This document shows, piece after piece, positions 1 through 5,493 of a stretch of DNA of 5,493 bases. The notes beneath the pieces are model-generated. The model made no database searches and had not been told where the DNA came from. It saw only the letters and a list, made by a program, of their open reading frames with translations. The DNA is from Pseudomonadota bacterium (GTDB taxonomy: Bacteria > Pseudomonadota > Alphaproteobacteria > Acetobacterales > Acetobacteraceae): contig JAKAZN010000166.1 in the NCBI GenBank assembly GCA_021815835.1, positions 1 through 5,493 on the forward strand, read 5' to 3'. Made by a program: the position numbers and the translations under genes. How positions within the stretch are numbered: the first letter of the stretch is position 1; each line of letters opens with the position of its first letter.

Positions 1-25
1 ATTTGCTTTCGGCGCGCTTCGTCAT
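1..25 (-). CDS. rpsD: Start of 30S ribosomal protein S4, cut by the window edge
   Basis: Reading leftwards from the start codon at 25-23, the frame gives MTKRAESK, and the next codon begins with T, so it could be Tyr. S4 of alphaproteobacteria starts with M(S/T)KR.E.KY followed by KINRRLG, so this looks like the S4 N-terminus. S4 is a primary 16S rRNA binding protein that helps nucleate assembly of the small subunit. Only eight codons are visible, so the call rests on this short match, on the good Shine-Dalgarno AAGGGG nine bases upstream, and on a sigma-70-like promoter pointing the same way. The gene is divergent from the flagellar operon and appears unrelated to it in function. Another protein with a similar start cannot be excluded. 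The bases to the left of position 1 would settle it. Confidence 0.62.
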
Positions 26-127
26 GGGCTTGTGCCCCTTTCATCCGACGTTGTTGCACCGGTAGGCCGCGCGCGAACGCGCGGCGGGCGCGGACCCTGA
101 AGGTCCGTCCACGTTCCCGGCCATGAG
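26..127 (-). promoter_or_regulatory. Probable rpsD 5' leader with two perfect hairpins
   Basis: If transcription starts about seven bases after the -10 element at 139-134, the rpsD mRNA has a leader of roughly 100 nt. In transcript order it holds a 6-bp stem (107-102 with 96-91, CGGACC/GGTCCG, 5-nt loop) and then an 8-bp stem (85-78 with 73-66, GCCGCGCG/CGCGCGGC) closed by a UUCG tetraloop. The Shine-Dalgarno and start codon follow. No U-tract follows either stem, so neither looks like a terminator. S4 represses its own operon through structured leaders in E. coli and Bacillus. Whether this leader binds S4 is inference, since the stems alone do not show it. A simple stabilising 5' structure is the alternative. 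Confidence 0.42.
35..40 (-). promoter_or_regulatory. Shine-Dalgarno site of rpsD
   Basis: The - strand reads AAGGGG, nine bases before the ATG at 25-23. It is a good match to the 16S 3' end and is better than the sites in front of fliF and flhA in this window. It supports the small partial frame at the left edge being a real, well translated gene. Confidence 0.6.
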
Positions 128-133
128 CGGCGG

Positions 134-162
134 CTTCTACGGACCCCACCCCAGGCTGTCAA
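134..162 (-). promoter_or_regulatory. Sigma-70-type promoter driving rpsD
   Basis: On the - strand there is a perfect -35 hexamer TTGACA (162-157), a 17-bp spacer (156-140) and TAGAAG (139-134), which matches the TATAAT consensus at four of six positions. The spacing is optimal and the orientation points at the rpsD start about 110 bp away. A perfect TTGACA is uncommon by chance in DNA this rich in G and C. The -35 hexamer lies inside the first of the four 14-bp repeats, so proteins binding the repeats would affect this promoter first. Confidence 0.6.
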
Positions 163-210
163 ATGCCCCCTGGCAAATGGCCGCTGGTAAATCGCCCTTG
201 GCAGATCGCC
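155..210. repeat. Four contiguous degenerate 14-bp direct repeats
   Basis: The units are GCTGTCAAATGCCC (155-168), CCTGGCAAATGGCC (169-182), GCTGGTAAATCGCC (183-196) and CTTGGCAGATCGCC (197-210), with no spacer between them. The consensus is SCTGGCAAATSGCC, and the units differ from it at 2, 0, 1 and 2 positions. Neither the 14 bp before nor the 14 bp after fits. The array carries A/T-rich cores in a GC-rich region and lies between the rpsD promoter and the fliF control elements. It could be an array of binding sites for a regulator or a decayed minisatellite. No function can be assigned from the sequence. Confidence 0.75.
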
Positions 211-240
211 CCGCGCCGTCGGCGACACCGGGACGCCCCC

Positions 241-263
241 CGCCCGGCATTTCCTGCCGGGCG
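241..263. promoter_or_regulatory. Perfect 9+9 bp palindrome, possible FlbD operator of fliF
   Basis: The arms CGCCCGGCA (241-249) and TGCCGGGCG (255-263) are exact reverse complements around a 5-bp centre, TTTCC. No T-tract follows on either strand, and it lies between divergent genes, so a terminator is unlikely. It sits 90 bp before the fliF start and two bases before a CtrA-like box. In Caulobacter, FlbD binds ftr-type sites, including one at fliF where it represses. The CGGCA...TGCCG core resembles those sites as I remember them. FlbD as the ligand is inference, helped by flbD being the fifth gene of this operon. Confidence 0.5.
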
Positions 264-265
264 CA

Positions 266-281
266 TTAACCCCGCCCTAAC
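266..281. promoter_or_regulatory. CtrA-like box upstream of fliF
   Basis: TTAA (266-269), seven bases, then CTAAC (277-281) matches the alphaproteobacterial CtrA consensus TTAA-N7-TTAAC with one mismatch. It lies 72 bp before the fliF start codon. TTAA is rare in this DNA, which makes a chance match at this place less likely. In Caulobacter, CtrA activates class II flagellar operons, including fliF, from boxes overlapping the -35 region. I could not recognise a convincing -10 downstream, so the transcription start stays open. Confidence 0.45.
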
Positions 282-353
282 CAATCGGCCCGAGAGTGCC
301 CGTCGCAACCAAGCGCGACCCAAGCTGTCCGGACGCCCCATGCCGCTCCCGCC

Positions 354-1970
354 ATGCAACCCCTGCTCGACGGCCTGAAATCGCTTGGCCCCGCCCGGCT
401 CGGCGCCCTCGCCGCGGTCGGGCTGGCCACCATGGCGCTGCTCGCGCTGCTGGTGCTCAGCGGCGGCGCGCAATCCATGGCGCCGCTCTATGGCGACCTC
501 TCGCTGCGCGATTCCGGGCAGATGACCCAGGCGCTGGCCCAGGCGCACCTGTCCTATCGCCTCGCCGCCGGCGGGACCGAGATCCTGGTCCCCGCCGACC
601 AGGTGCCCGCGGCGCGCGTCCTGCTCGCCCGCCAGGGCCTGCCCTCGGGCGGCAATATCGGCTACGGCATCTTCGATCACGCCGACATGCTCGGCATGAC
701 CCCGTTCCAGGAACGCATCGACGAGACGCGCGCCCTGGAAGGCGAGCTCGCCCGCACCATCCGCGCGATCCAGGGGGTGCGCAACGCGCGCGTCCATCTG
801 GTCATGCCGCGCCGCGCCCCCTTCGCCCGCGCCGCGCGCCCCGCGCAGGCCAGCGTGCTGCTGACCCTCGATGCCGCCTCGGCCGCCGATCGCGACACCA
901 TCCAGGCGATCCTCAACCTGGTTGCCGCCGCCGTCCCAGGCCTCAAGCCCGGCAACATCGCCATCGTCGATTCCCGCGGCGAGCTGCTCGCCCGCGCCGG
1001 CGCGCCGGTGGGACCAGCCGGCAGGCTGCGCTCCGACCAGGGAATCCGCCGCGCCACCGAATTGCGTCTCGCCCGCGCGGTGGAGCGGATGCTCGCCCGC
1101 AGCCTCGGCGCCGGCCATGTGCGCGCCGAGGCCGCCGTGCGGATGGATTTCGACCAGACCCACGAAACCGCGGAAACCTTCGATCCCAACGGCCAGGTCG
1201 CGATCAGCGAGCAGACCGCCTCGACCCGGCGCCAATCGAACCGGCCGGCGCCCACCGTCTCGGTCGCCAACAACCTGCCGAACGCGCCGGCGGCCAAGGG
1301 CAATCTCGCGCACAGCGAATCCCGCCGCACCAGCACCACCAATTACGAGATCAGCAAGACCGTCCGCACCCTGATCCACGAGCAGCCGAGGATCACCCGC
1401 ATCAGCCTCGCGGTGATGGTCGATGCCGCGCGCGTCCATACGCCGGCCGCGCTGGCGCGCATCACCGGCCTGGTGAAGACCGCGATCGGATTCGACACCA
1501 AGCGCGGCGACACGGTCCAGGTGGTGGCCATGCCCTTCCTCGCCGCCGCCGCGCCCACGGCGCCCGCCCATCGCGGCTGGTTCGCCTCGCTGGCGCTCGG
1601 CAAGGCGGACCTGATGCGGCTCGCCGAAAGCGGGGTGATCGGGCTGATCGGGCTGCTCGCGCTGCTGCTGGTGGTCCGCCCCATGGTGCTGCGCCTGACC
1701 AGCCTGCCGCCGCCGGCGCCGGGCGGGCCTGGCGCGCTCACCGGCGGGGCGGGCGCGCAGGATGGCGCGCCGGCCGCGCTCGCGGCACCCGCCCTCGCCG
1801 GACCCGCGCCGGCGCTGGCCATGATTGCCGATGAAAGCATGGTGAACGTGGCCCAGATCGAAGGCCAGATCCGCGCCTCCTCCATCCGCCGCATCGCCGA
1901 GATGGCCGATCGCCATCCCGACGAGACGCTCTCCATCCTGCGCGGCTGGATGGCCCAAGAGGCAGGATGA
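354..1970 (+). CDS. fliF: Flagellar MS-ring protein FliF
   Basis: FliF oligomerises in the inner membrane to form the MS ring, the base on which the rotor and export gate are built. The product has 538 residues, the usual length for alphaproteobacteria. Transmembrane segment 1 is at about 16-38, followed by the periplasmic YscJ/FliF ring-building domain (about 40-215, with [19 protein letters not shown] at 79-97) and the FliF C-terminal domain (about 225-395), which contains the family motif NYEISKTV (330-337). Transmembrane segment 2 is at about 424-446. A low-complexity Ala/Gly/Pro linker (about 451-490) leads to a cytoplasmic tail ending in the FliG-binding helices (497-538, [20 protein letters not shown] at 511-530). 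The ATG at 354 has no clear Shine-Dalgarno, but no in-frame start with a better one is near and the N-terminus fits the family. It is the first gene of the operon and probably under CtrA and FlbD control. Confidence 0.96.
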   Translation: MQPLLDGLKSLGPARLGALAAVGLATMALLALLVLSGGAQSMAPLYGDLSLRDSGQMTQALAQAHLSYRLAAGGTEILVPADQVPAARVLLARQGLPSGGNIGYGIFDHADMLGMTPFQERIDETRALEGELARTIRAIQGVRNARVHLVMPRRAPFARAARPAQASVLLTLDAASAADRDTIQAILNLVAAAVPGLKPGNIAIVDSRGELLARAGAPVGPAGRLRSDQGIRRATELRLARAVERMLARSLGAGHVRAEAAVRMDFDQTHETAETFDPNGQVAISEQTASTRRQSNRPAPTVSVANNLPNAPAAKGNLAHSESRRTSTTNYEISKTVRTLIHEQPRITRISLAVMVDAARVHTPAALARITGLVKTAIGFDTKRGDTVQVVAMPFLAAAAPTAPAHRGWFASLALGKADLMRLAESGVIGLIGLLALLLVVRPMVLRLTSLPPPAPGGPGALTGGAGAQDGAPAALAAPALAGPAPALAMIADESMVNVAQIEGQIRASSIRRIAEMADRHPDETLSILRGWMAQEAG

Positions 1971-2001
1971 CCAAGGGCGCGATGACCGGAGGCAAAACGC
2001 C

Positions 2002-3018
2002 ATGGCGATAAAGGCCGAAGACTACCGCAGCGTCAGCGGCGCGCAGAAAGCCGCCATCCTGATGCTCGCGCTCGGGGAAGAACAAAGCGCCCGCCTGTTC
2101 GCCATGATGCATGAGGATGAGATCAAGGACGTCTCCTCGGCCATGGCCCAGCTCGGCCCCGTCCGCGCCGAACTGGTGGAACGGCTCTGCGGTGATTTCA
2201 CCGACAGCATGGGCCACGCCGGCAACCTGGTGGGCAGCTTCGAATCCACCGAGCGCCTGCTGCAGAAATCGCTCCCCCGCGAACGCGCCGTCCAGATCAT
2301 GGAGGAGATCCGCGGCCCCGCCGGGCGCACCATGTGGGACAAGCTCGGCAACGTGAACGAGGCGGTGCTCGCCAACTACCTCAAGAACGAATACCCCCAG
2401 ACCGTCGCCGTCGTGCTGTCCAAGGTGAAGGCCGAGCACGCCGCCCGCGTGCTCGTTCTGCTGCCGGAAAGCTTCGCCATGGAAGTGGTGATGCGCATGC
2501 TGCGCATGGAGAGCGTGCAGAAGGACGTGCTGGACGGCGTCGAACGCACTTTGCGCGCCGAGTTCATGTCCAACCTCGCCCGCAGCGCGCGGCGCGACGC
2601 GCACGAGCTGATGGCCGACATCTTCAACAACCTCGACCGCCAGTCCGAAACCCGCTTCATCGCCGCGCTGGAGGAACGCAACCGCGACGCCGCGGAGCGC
2701 ATCAAGGCGCTGATGTTCACCTTCGACGATCTGCAACGCCTCACGCCCGCCGCGCTGCAAGTTCTGCTGCGCGAGGTGGAGAAGGACAAGCTCCCCCTGG
2801 CGCTGAAGGGCGCTTCGGAAAAACTACGCGGAATGTTCTTCGGCTCGCTCTCCGAACGCGCCGGCAAGATGTTGCGCGAGGAAATCGAAGCCCTGGGTCC
2901 CGTCAAGCTCCGCCAGGTGGACGAGGCCCAGGCCGCGATCGTCGCCACCGCGAAGGAGCTCGCCGCCCAGGGAAAGATCGAGATCGGCGAGGGCAAGGAC
3001 GAGGAAGTGGTGTACTGA
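2002..3018 (+). CDS. fliG: Flagellar motor switch protein FliG
   Basis: FliG forms the upper C-ring: its N-domain holds the FliF tail, its middle domain contacts FliM, and its C-domain meets the stator and generates torque. All three parts are present in 338 residues. The middle-domain motif is EYPQ (130-133; EHPQ in E. coli). The hinge MFTF is at 238-241. By alignment with E. coli, the torque-helix charges are K269 (K264), R286 (R281), E293 and E294 (D288, D289) and K302 (R297). All charges are kept, with Asp to Glu and Arg to Lys at three places, so the motor polarity pattern is intact. The start has a good Shine-Dalgarno, GGAGG (1988-1992), nine bases away. The gene begins 31 bp after fliF and is followed after one base by fliH. 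Confidence 0.97.
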   Translation: MAIKAEDYRSVSGAQKAAILMLALGEEQSARLFAMMHEDEIKDVSSAMAQLGPVRAELVERLCGDFTDSMGHAGNLVGSFESTERLLQKSLPRERAVQIMEEIRGPAGRTMWDKLGNVNEAVLANYLKNEYPQTVAVVLSKVKAEHAARVLVLLPESFAMEVVMRMLRMESVQKDVLDGVERTLRAEFMSNLARSARRDAHELMADIFNNLDRQSETRFIAALEERNRDAAERIKALMFTFDDLQRLTPAALQVLLREVEKDKLPLALKGASEKLRGMFFGSLSERAGKMLREEIEALGPVKLRQVDEAQAAIVATAKELAAQGKIEIGEGKDEEVVY

Positions 3019-3019
3019 C

Positions 3020-3694
3020 ATGGACGGCCTGTTCGAAATCCCCGCCCGCGCCCCGCGCCCCGCCGCCCGCGGAATCCTGTTCGCCGAGGATTTCGACGCC
3101 CCCGCCCACCAGGCCGCCCCGGCCAAGCAACGCCCCATCTTCACCGCCGCCGAGCTCGACGCGACGCGCGCGGCCGCCTTTGCCGAGGGCCGCGACAGCG
3201 GCCTCGCCGAAGCCGCCGCCCAGCACGAGCTTGCCCTCGATACCGCCGCCGCCGCGCTCGCCGGCCGCCTGGCCCTGCTGCGCGAGGACGCCCGGGCCGC
3301 GGCCGAACGCGCCGCCGCCGCCCTCGCGCGCCTGCTGCTCGACACGCTCGCCGCCCTGTTTCCCGCGCTCTGCGCCCGCCATGGTCCCGCCGAGGCCGAG
3401 GCGGTGCTGCGCGCCCTGCTGCCCGGCCTTGGGGCCGAACCTTCGCTGAACCTGCGCGCCAACCCGCGCGACCTCCCCGCGCTGCAGGCAGCCCTCGCCC
3501 GCGCTGCCCCCGCGCTCGCCGCGCGGGCCAGCTTCAGCCCCAGCGAAATCGCCGCTCCCGGCGACATCGCGCTGGCCTGGAACCACGGGGAGGCCACGCG
3601 CGACGCGCGCGCGCTGTGGGACGCGGTCGCCGCCGCCCTCGCCCCCGCCGAACTCGCCCTTCCCCCGATCCTGGAGCCGCTGGATGTCCGATGA
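3020..3694 (+). CDS. fliH: FliH/FlbE-type flagellar export regulator
   Basis: FliH binds the export ATPase FliI, holds it inactive and docks it to the C-ring through FliN. The 224-residue product has the layout of alphaproteobacterial FliH (called FlbE in Caulobacter). A short N-terminal motif ILFAEDFDAP (19-28) recalls the KFLFDxDFD start of the family, the region that contacts FliN and FlhA. FTAAELDATRAAAFAEGRDS (41-60) leads into a long Ala-rich helix (about 45-115). The C-terminal domain contains LRANPRDLPALQAAL (145-159) and PGDIALAWNHGEATRDARAL (180-199), the usual PGD..l.W.dG..eRD pattern. The sequence is poorly conserved and Ala-rich (many residues of 75-110 are Ala), so the call leans on position between fliG and fliN. 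It starts one base after the fliG stop and overlaps fliN by 11 bp, which suggests translational coupling. Confidence 0.87.
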   Translation: MDGLFEIPARAPRPAARGILFAEDFDAPAHQAAPAKQRPIFTAAELDATRAAAFAEGRDSGLAEAAAQHELALDTAAAALAGRLALLREDARAAAERAAAALARLLLDTLAALFPALCARHGPAEAEAVLRALLPGLGAEPSLNLRANPRDLPALQAALARAAPALAARASFSPSEIAAPGDIALAWNHGEATRDARALWDAVAAALAPAELALPPILEPLDVR

Positions 3695-4007
3695 CATGGA
3701 ACTTTCCGAACTGCCCGATCCCGGCGGCGGGGGCGAGGCCGCCGCCCCGCGCGGCGCGCGCGACCTCGAGGCGGTCTACGATATCCCCGTCACCGTCAGC
3801 GCCGTGCTCGGCAAGGCCACGATGCAGGTCAGCCAGCTGCTGAAGCTCGGCCGCGGCGCGGTGGTCGAGCTCGACCGTAAATTGGGCGAAGCGATCGATA
3901 TCTATGTCAACAACCGCCTGGTTGCGCGCGGCGAGGTGGTCATGGTCGATGACAGCCGGCTCGGCGTCACCATGACGGAAATCGTCAAGGCGGACCGGAG
4001 CGGATAG
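3684..4007 (+). CDS. fliN: Flagellar motor switch protein FliN
   Basis: FliN builds the lower C-ring with FliM and is the docking site for FliH-FliI during export. The 107-residue product has a variable, Gly/Ala/acidic N-terminal 27 residues, then one SpoA (FliMN_C) domain at about 28-103. Family hallmarks are DIPVTVSAVLGKA (33-45), LLKLGRGAVVELDRKLGEAI (52-71), and VNNRLVARGEVVMVDDSRLG (75-94) followed by VTMTEIV. The start at 3684 lies inside the end of fliH and has GGAG (3673-3676) seven bases before it. A second in-frame ATG at 3696 is possible but lacks a comparable site. Its stop codon abuts the flbD start. No fliM is present in the window, so that gene must be elsewhere. Confidence 0.96.
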   Translation: MSDDMELSELPDPGGGGEAAAPRGARDLEAVYDIPVTVSAVLGKATMQVSQLLKLGRGAVVELDRKLGEAIDIYVNNRLVARGEVVMVDDSRLGVTMTEIVKADRSG

Positions 4008-5342
4008 ATGCGCGTGCTCATCATCGGCGCGCTCGCGGGCGAGCTCGGCCAGGCCGCGCGGATCGCGATCGCCCGCGGCGCCAGGCTGGACCAGGCCGAT
4101 GACACAATTGCGGCGCTCGCTCGCCTGCGCGCCGATGCGCGGGTCGATCTGGTGCTGTGCGAGATCTGCCACGACGTGGGCGGCCTGGTCCGCGCGCTCG
4201 CCGCCGAGCGGATCGCCGTGCCCATCGTCGCCTGCGGCGCCAACGCCAGCCCCGAACAGGCGGTCGCCGCCATCCGCGCCGGGGCGCGCGAATTCCTGCC
4301 CCTGCCGCCCGACCCCGAGCTGATCGCCGCCATCCTGCAGGCCGCCGCCGGCGAATCCCACGCGCTGATCCTGCGCGATCCCATCATGCAGGCCGCCATC
4401 CGCCGCGCCGAACAGGTCGCCCGCGCCGAAGCCTCGGTGCTGATCGAAGGCGAGTCGGGCACCGGCAAGGAAGTCGTCGCCCGCCACATCCACCGCCGCT
4501 CCCGCCGCGCGAACGGCCCCTTCGTCGCGCTGAATTGCGCGGCGATTCCCGAGAACCTTCTGGAATCGGAATTGTTCGGCCACGAAAAGGGTGCCTTCTC
4601 CGGCGCGCTCGCCCGCCGGGTCGGCAAGTTCGAGGCCGCCGACGGCGGCACGATCCTGCTCGACGAAATCGGCGAGATGGATATCCGCCTGCAAGCCAAG
4701 CTCCTGCGCGCGATCCAGGAGCGCGAGATCGACCGGCTCGGCGCCAACGCCCCGGTGCGTGTCGATGTCCGCATCCTCGCCACCACCAATCGCGACCTGC
4801 GCGCCGAAGTCGCGCGCGGGCATTTCCGGGAAGACCTCTATTTCCGCCTCAACGTGGTCAGCCTGCGCATCCCGCCGCTGCGCGAGCGCCCCGGCGATAT
4901 CCCGGCGCTCGCCGATCATTTCGCCCGCCGCTACGCCGAGGTGAACGGCCTGCCCTACCGCCCGCTCGCGCCCACCGCGCTCACCCGCCTCGCCGCCCAG
5001 CCCTGGCGCGGCAACGTCCGCGAGCTGGAAAACACCATCCATCGCGCCGTCCTGCTGAGCGAGGGCGAGGCGATCGGTCCCGAAGCCATCGAAACCACCC
5101 AGCAAGGCGCCACCCCGCACAGCAACCAAACCCAGCCCACCGGAATCGGCGCCCTTGTCGGGCGCACCATGGAACATGTCGAACGCGACCTGATCCTCGA
5201 AACCCTCGGCCACACGCTCGGCAACCGGACCCACGCCGCCACCATCCTCGGCATTTCCATCCGCGCATTGCGCAACAAACTGCGCGACTACACCGCCCAG
5301 GGCATGCCGGTACCCCCGCCCCAGGCGGGCGTCGCGGCGTAG
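4008..5342 (+). CDS. flbD: Sigma-54-dependent flagellar regulator FlbD
   Basis: FlbD activates late sigma-54 flagellar promoters and, in Caulobacter, represses fliF. The product has 444 residues. It starts with a receiver-like domain (1-115), followed by an AAA+ domain (about 120-350) and a Fis-type helix-turn-helix (about 404-428, NRTHAATILGISIRALRNKL). Visible AAA+ motifs are Walker A GESGTGKE (148-155), the sigma-54 contact loop GAFSGA (195-200, usually GAFTGA), Walker B ILLDEIGEM (216-224), sensor I ATTN (258-261), arginines in FREDLYFRLN (273-282), and WRGNVREL (333-340). The receiver lacks the acidic pocket, has Glu52 where the phosphorylated Asp should be, and lacks the conserved Thr and Lys. 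Caulobacter FlbD is controlled by FliX, and the same may hold here, though no fliX is in the window. The C-terminal VPPPQ tail fits FlbD rather than other activators. GGAG (3997-4000) lies seven bases before the ATG, which directly follows the fliN stop. Confidence 0.94.
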   Translation: MRVLIIGALAGELGQAARIAIARGARLDQADDTIAALARLRADARVDLVLCEICHDVGGLVRALAAERIAVPIVACGANASPEQAVAAIRAGAREFLPLPPDPELIAAILQAAAGESHALILRDPIMQAAIRRAEQVARAEASVLIEGESGTGKEVVARHIHRRSRRANGPFVALNCAAIPENLLESELFGHEKGAFSGALARRVGKFEAADGGTILLDEIGEMDIRLQAKLLRAIQEREIDRLGANAPVRVDVRILATTNRDLRAEVARGHFREDLYFRLNVVSLRIPPLRERPGDIPALADHFARRYAEVNGLPYRPLAPTALTRLAAQPWRGNVRELENTIHRAVLLSEGEAIGPEAIETTQQGATPHSNQTQPTGIGALVGRTMEHVERDLILETLGHTLGNRTHAATILGISIRALRNKLRDYTAQGMPVPPPQAGVAA

Positions 5343-5364
5343 CGCGACGATGGACCTGCGTATG

Positions 5365-5424
5365 GGGAGGGAAGGAAGGAAGGCCAGGGGGCTCTGCCCC
5401 CTGGCCTTCCTTCCCTTCCCTCCC
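5365..5424. repeat. 28-bp near-perfect hairpin, probable dispersed palindromic element
   Basis: Positions 5365-5392 pair with 5396-5424 in 28 base pairs, with one unpaired C (5415) and a TCT loop. The inner part is CAGGGGGCTCTGCCCCCTG. The outer part is pure purine on the left arm (5364-5383) and pure pyrimidine on the right (5405-5424). There is no T-tract after it, only AAACCTAG, so a classical rho-independent terminator is not supported. GGGGGCTCTGCCCCC cores recur between genes in Acetobacteraceae and related genomes as I remember them, so a REP-like dispersed element is likely. In the mRNA the stem would end eight bases before the next start codon and could limit decay or translation. 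Confidence 0.8.
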
Positions 5425-5432
5425 AAACCTAG

Positions 5433-5493
5433 ATGTCCACCGTCCTCGCCACGCTGCGTCGCTATTCGCCGGGCACGGATATCGGCTTGGCGC
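5433..5493 (+). CDS. flhA: Start of probable flagellar export gate protein FlhA, cut by the window edge
   Basis: The frame gives MSTVLATLRRYSPGTDIGLA and runs off the window. FlhA, the large inner-membrane subunit of the flagellar export gate, typically opens with a short polar stretch ending in a motif such as RR..D(I/L)GLA just before its first transmembrane helix, and flhA commonly follows this cluster. Only 20 codons are visible, so the name rests on this motif plus context. An in-frame TAG at 5430-5432 directly precedes the ATG, so the frame cannot start further upstream. No Shine-Dalgarno is visible, and the strong hairpin at 5365-5424 lies immediately before it. A start further downstream cannot be excluded but would cut into the expected N-terminus. 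Confidence 0.68.
   Translation, partial: MSTVLATLRRYSPGTDIGLA

Noticed and set aside
199..214. Possible sigma-54 promoter TTGGCA...CCGC upstream of fliF
   Set aside because: The GG and GC elements are 11 bases apart instead of the required 10, and the TTGC part of the -12 element is missing. The TGGCA comes from the 14-bp repeat.
22..228. 68-codon - strand frame in the divergent region
   Set aside because: It runs through the rpsD leader hairpins, promoter and 14-bp repeats, has no recognisable protein features and no convincing start site.
231..339. Short direct repeat GGACGCCCC (at about 231 and 331)
   Set aside because: Nine bases of this composition recur easily by chance in DNA this rich in G and C, and there is no further similarity around the two copies.
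159..2003. 614-codon open frame on the - strand opposite fliF
   Set aside because: It lies antisense to a clearly recognisable FliF. The predicted product is a Gly/Arg/His-rich sequence with no known domain, as expected from the complement of GC-rich coding DNA.
5365..5424. Rho-independent terminator after flbD
   Set aside because: The stem is strong, but no T-tract follows on either strand, and the next gene in the same direction begins eight bases later.
3534..5426. 630-codon open frame on the - strand opposite fliH, fliN and flbD
   Set aside because: It is antisense to three well supported genes, and its beginning is translated from the 5365-5424 hairpin. Composition bias explains the lack of stop codons.

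Overview
The window is a high-GC stretch from an alphaproteobacterium. It carries the basal-body and C-ring end of a flagellar operon. Five complete genes lie head to tail on the + strand: fliF (354-1970), fliG (2002-3018), a fliH/flbE-type gene (3020-3694), fliN (3684-4007) and flbD (4008-5342). The start of what is probably flhA follows (5433 to the window end). The combination fliF-fliG-fliH-fliN-flbD is the one known from Caulobacter and Rhodospirillales. Strong G/C at third codon positions, the protein sequences and the GGGGGCTCTGCCCCC palindrome at 5365-5424 suggest Rhodospirillales, perhaps Acetobacteraceae. That family placement is an impression, not a computed result.

Region 1-353. 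The first 25 bases, on the - strand, encode MTKRAESK, the start I would expect for ribosomal protein S4 (rpsD). A good Shine-Dalgarno lies upstream, then a leader of about 100 nt with two perfect hairpins, then a - strand promoter with TTGACA, a 17-bp spacer and TAGAAG. Between this promoter and fliF lie four contiguous degenerate 14-bp repeats (155-210), a perfect 9+9 bp palindrome (241-263) and a CtrA-like box TTAA-N7-CTAAC (266-281). This divergent region therefore separates a housekeeping gene from the flagellar operon and is dense in candidate control elements.

Region 354-5342. FliF forms the MS ring, FliG the torque-generating switch ring, FliN the lower C-ring, and FliH the regulator of the export ATPase FliI. 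FlbD is a sigma-54 activator/repressor of flagellar genes. Junctions are tight: a 31-bp gap, a 1-bp gap, an 11-bp overlap and a 0-bp gap, so the genes look like one transcript with coupled translation. FlbD has a degenerate receiver domain with Glu at the usual phospho-Asp position, and GAFSGA in place of GAFTGA.

Region 5343-5493. A 28-bp near-perfect hairpin (5365-5424) fills most of the flbD-flhA gap and ends 8 nt before the probable flhA start codon, which has no visible ribosome binding site.

Working model: CtrA starts the operon, and FlbD, the product of the fifth gene, may feed back on the palindrome upstream of fliF, as FlbD does at fliF in Caulobacter. This is inference. I found no sign of a non-flagellar novel system; the unexplained parts are the intergenic elements.
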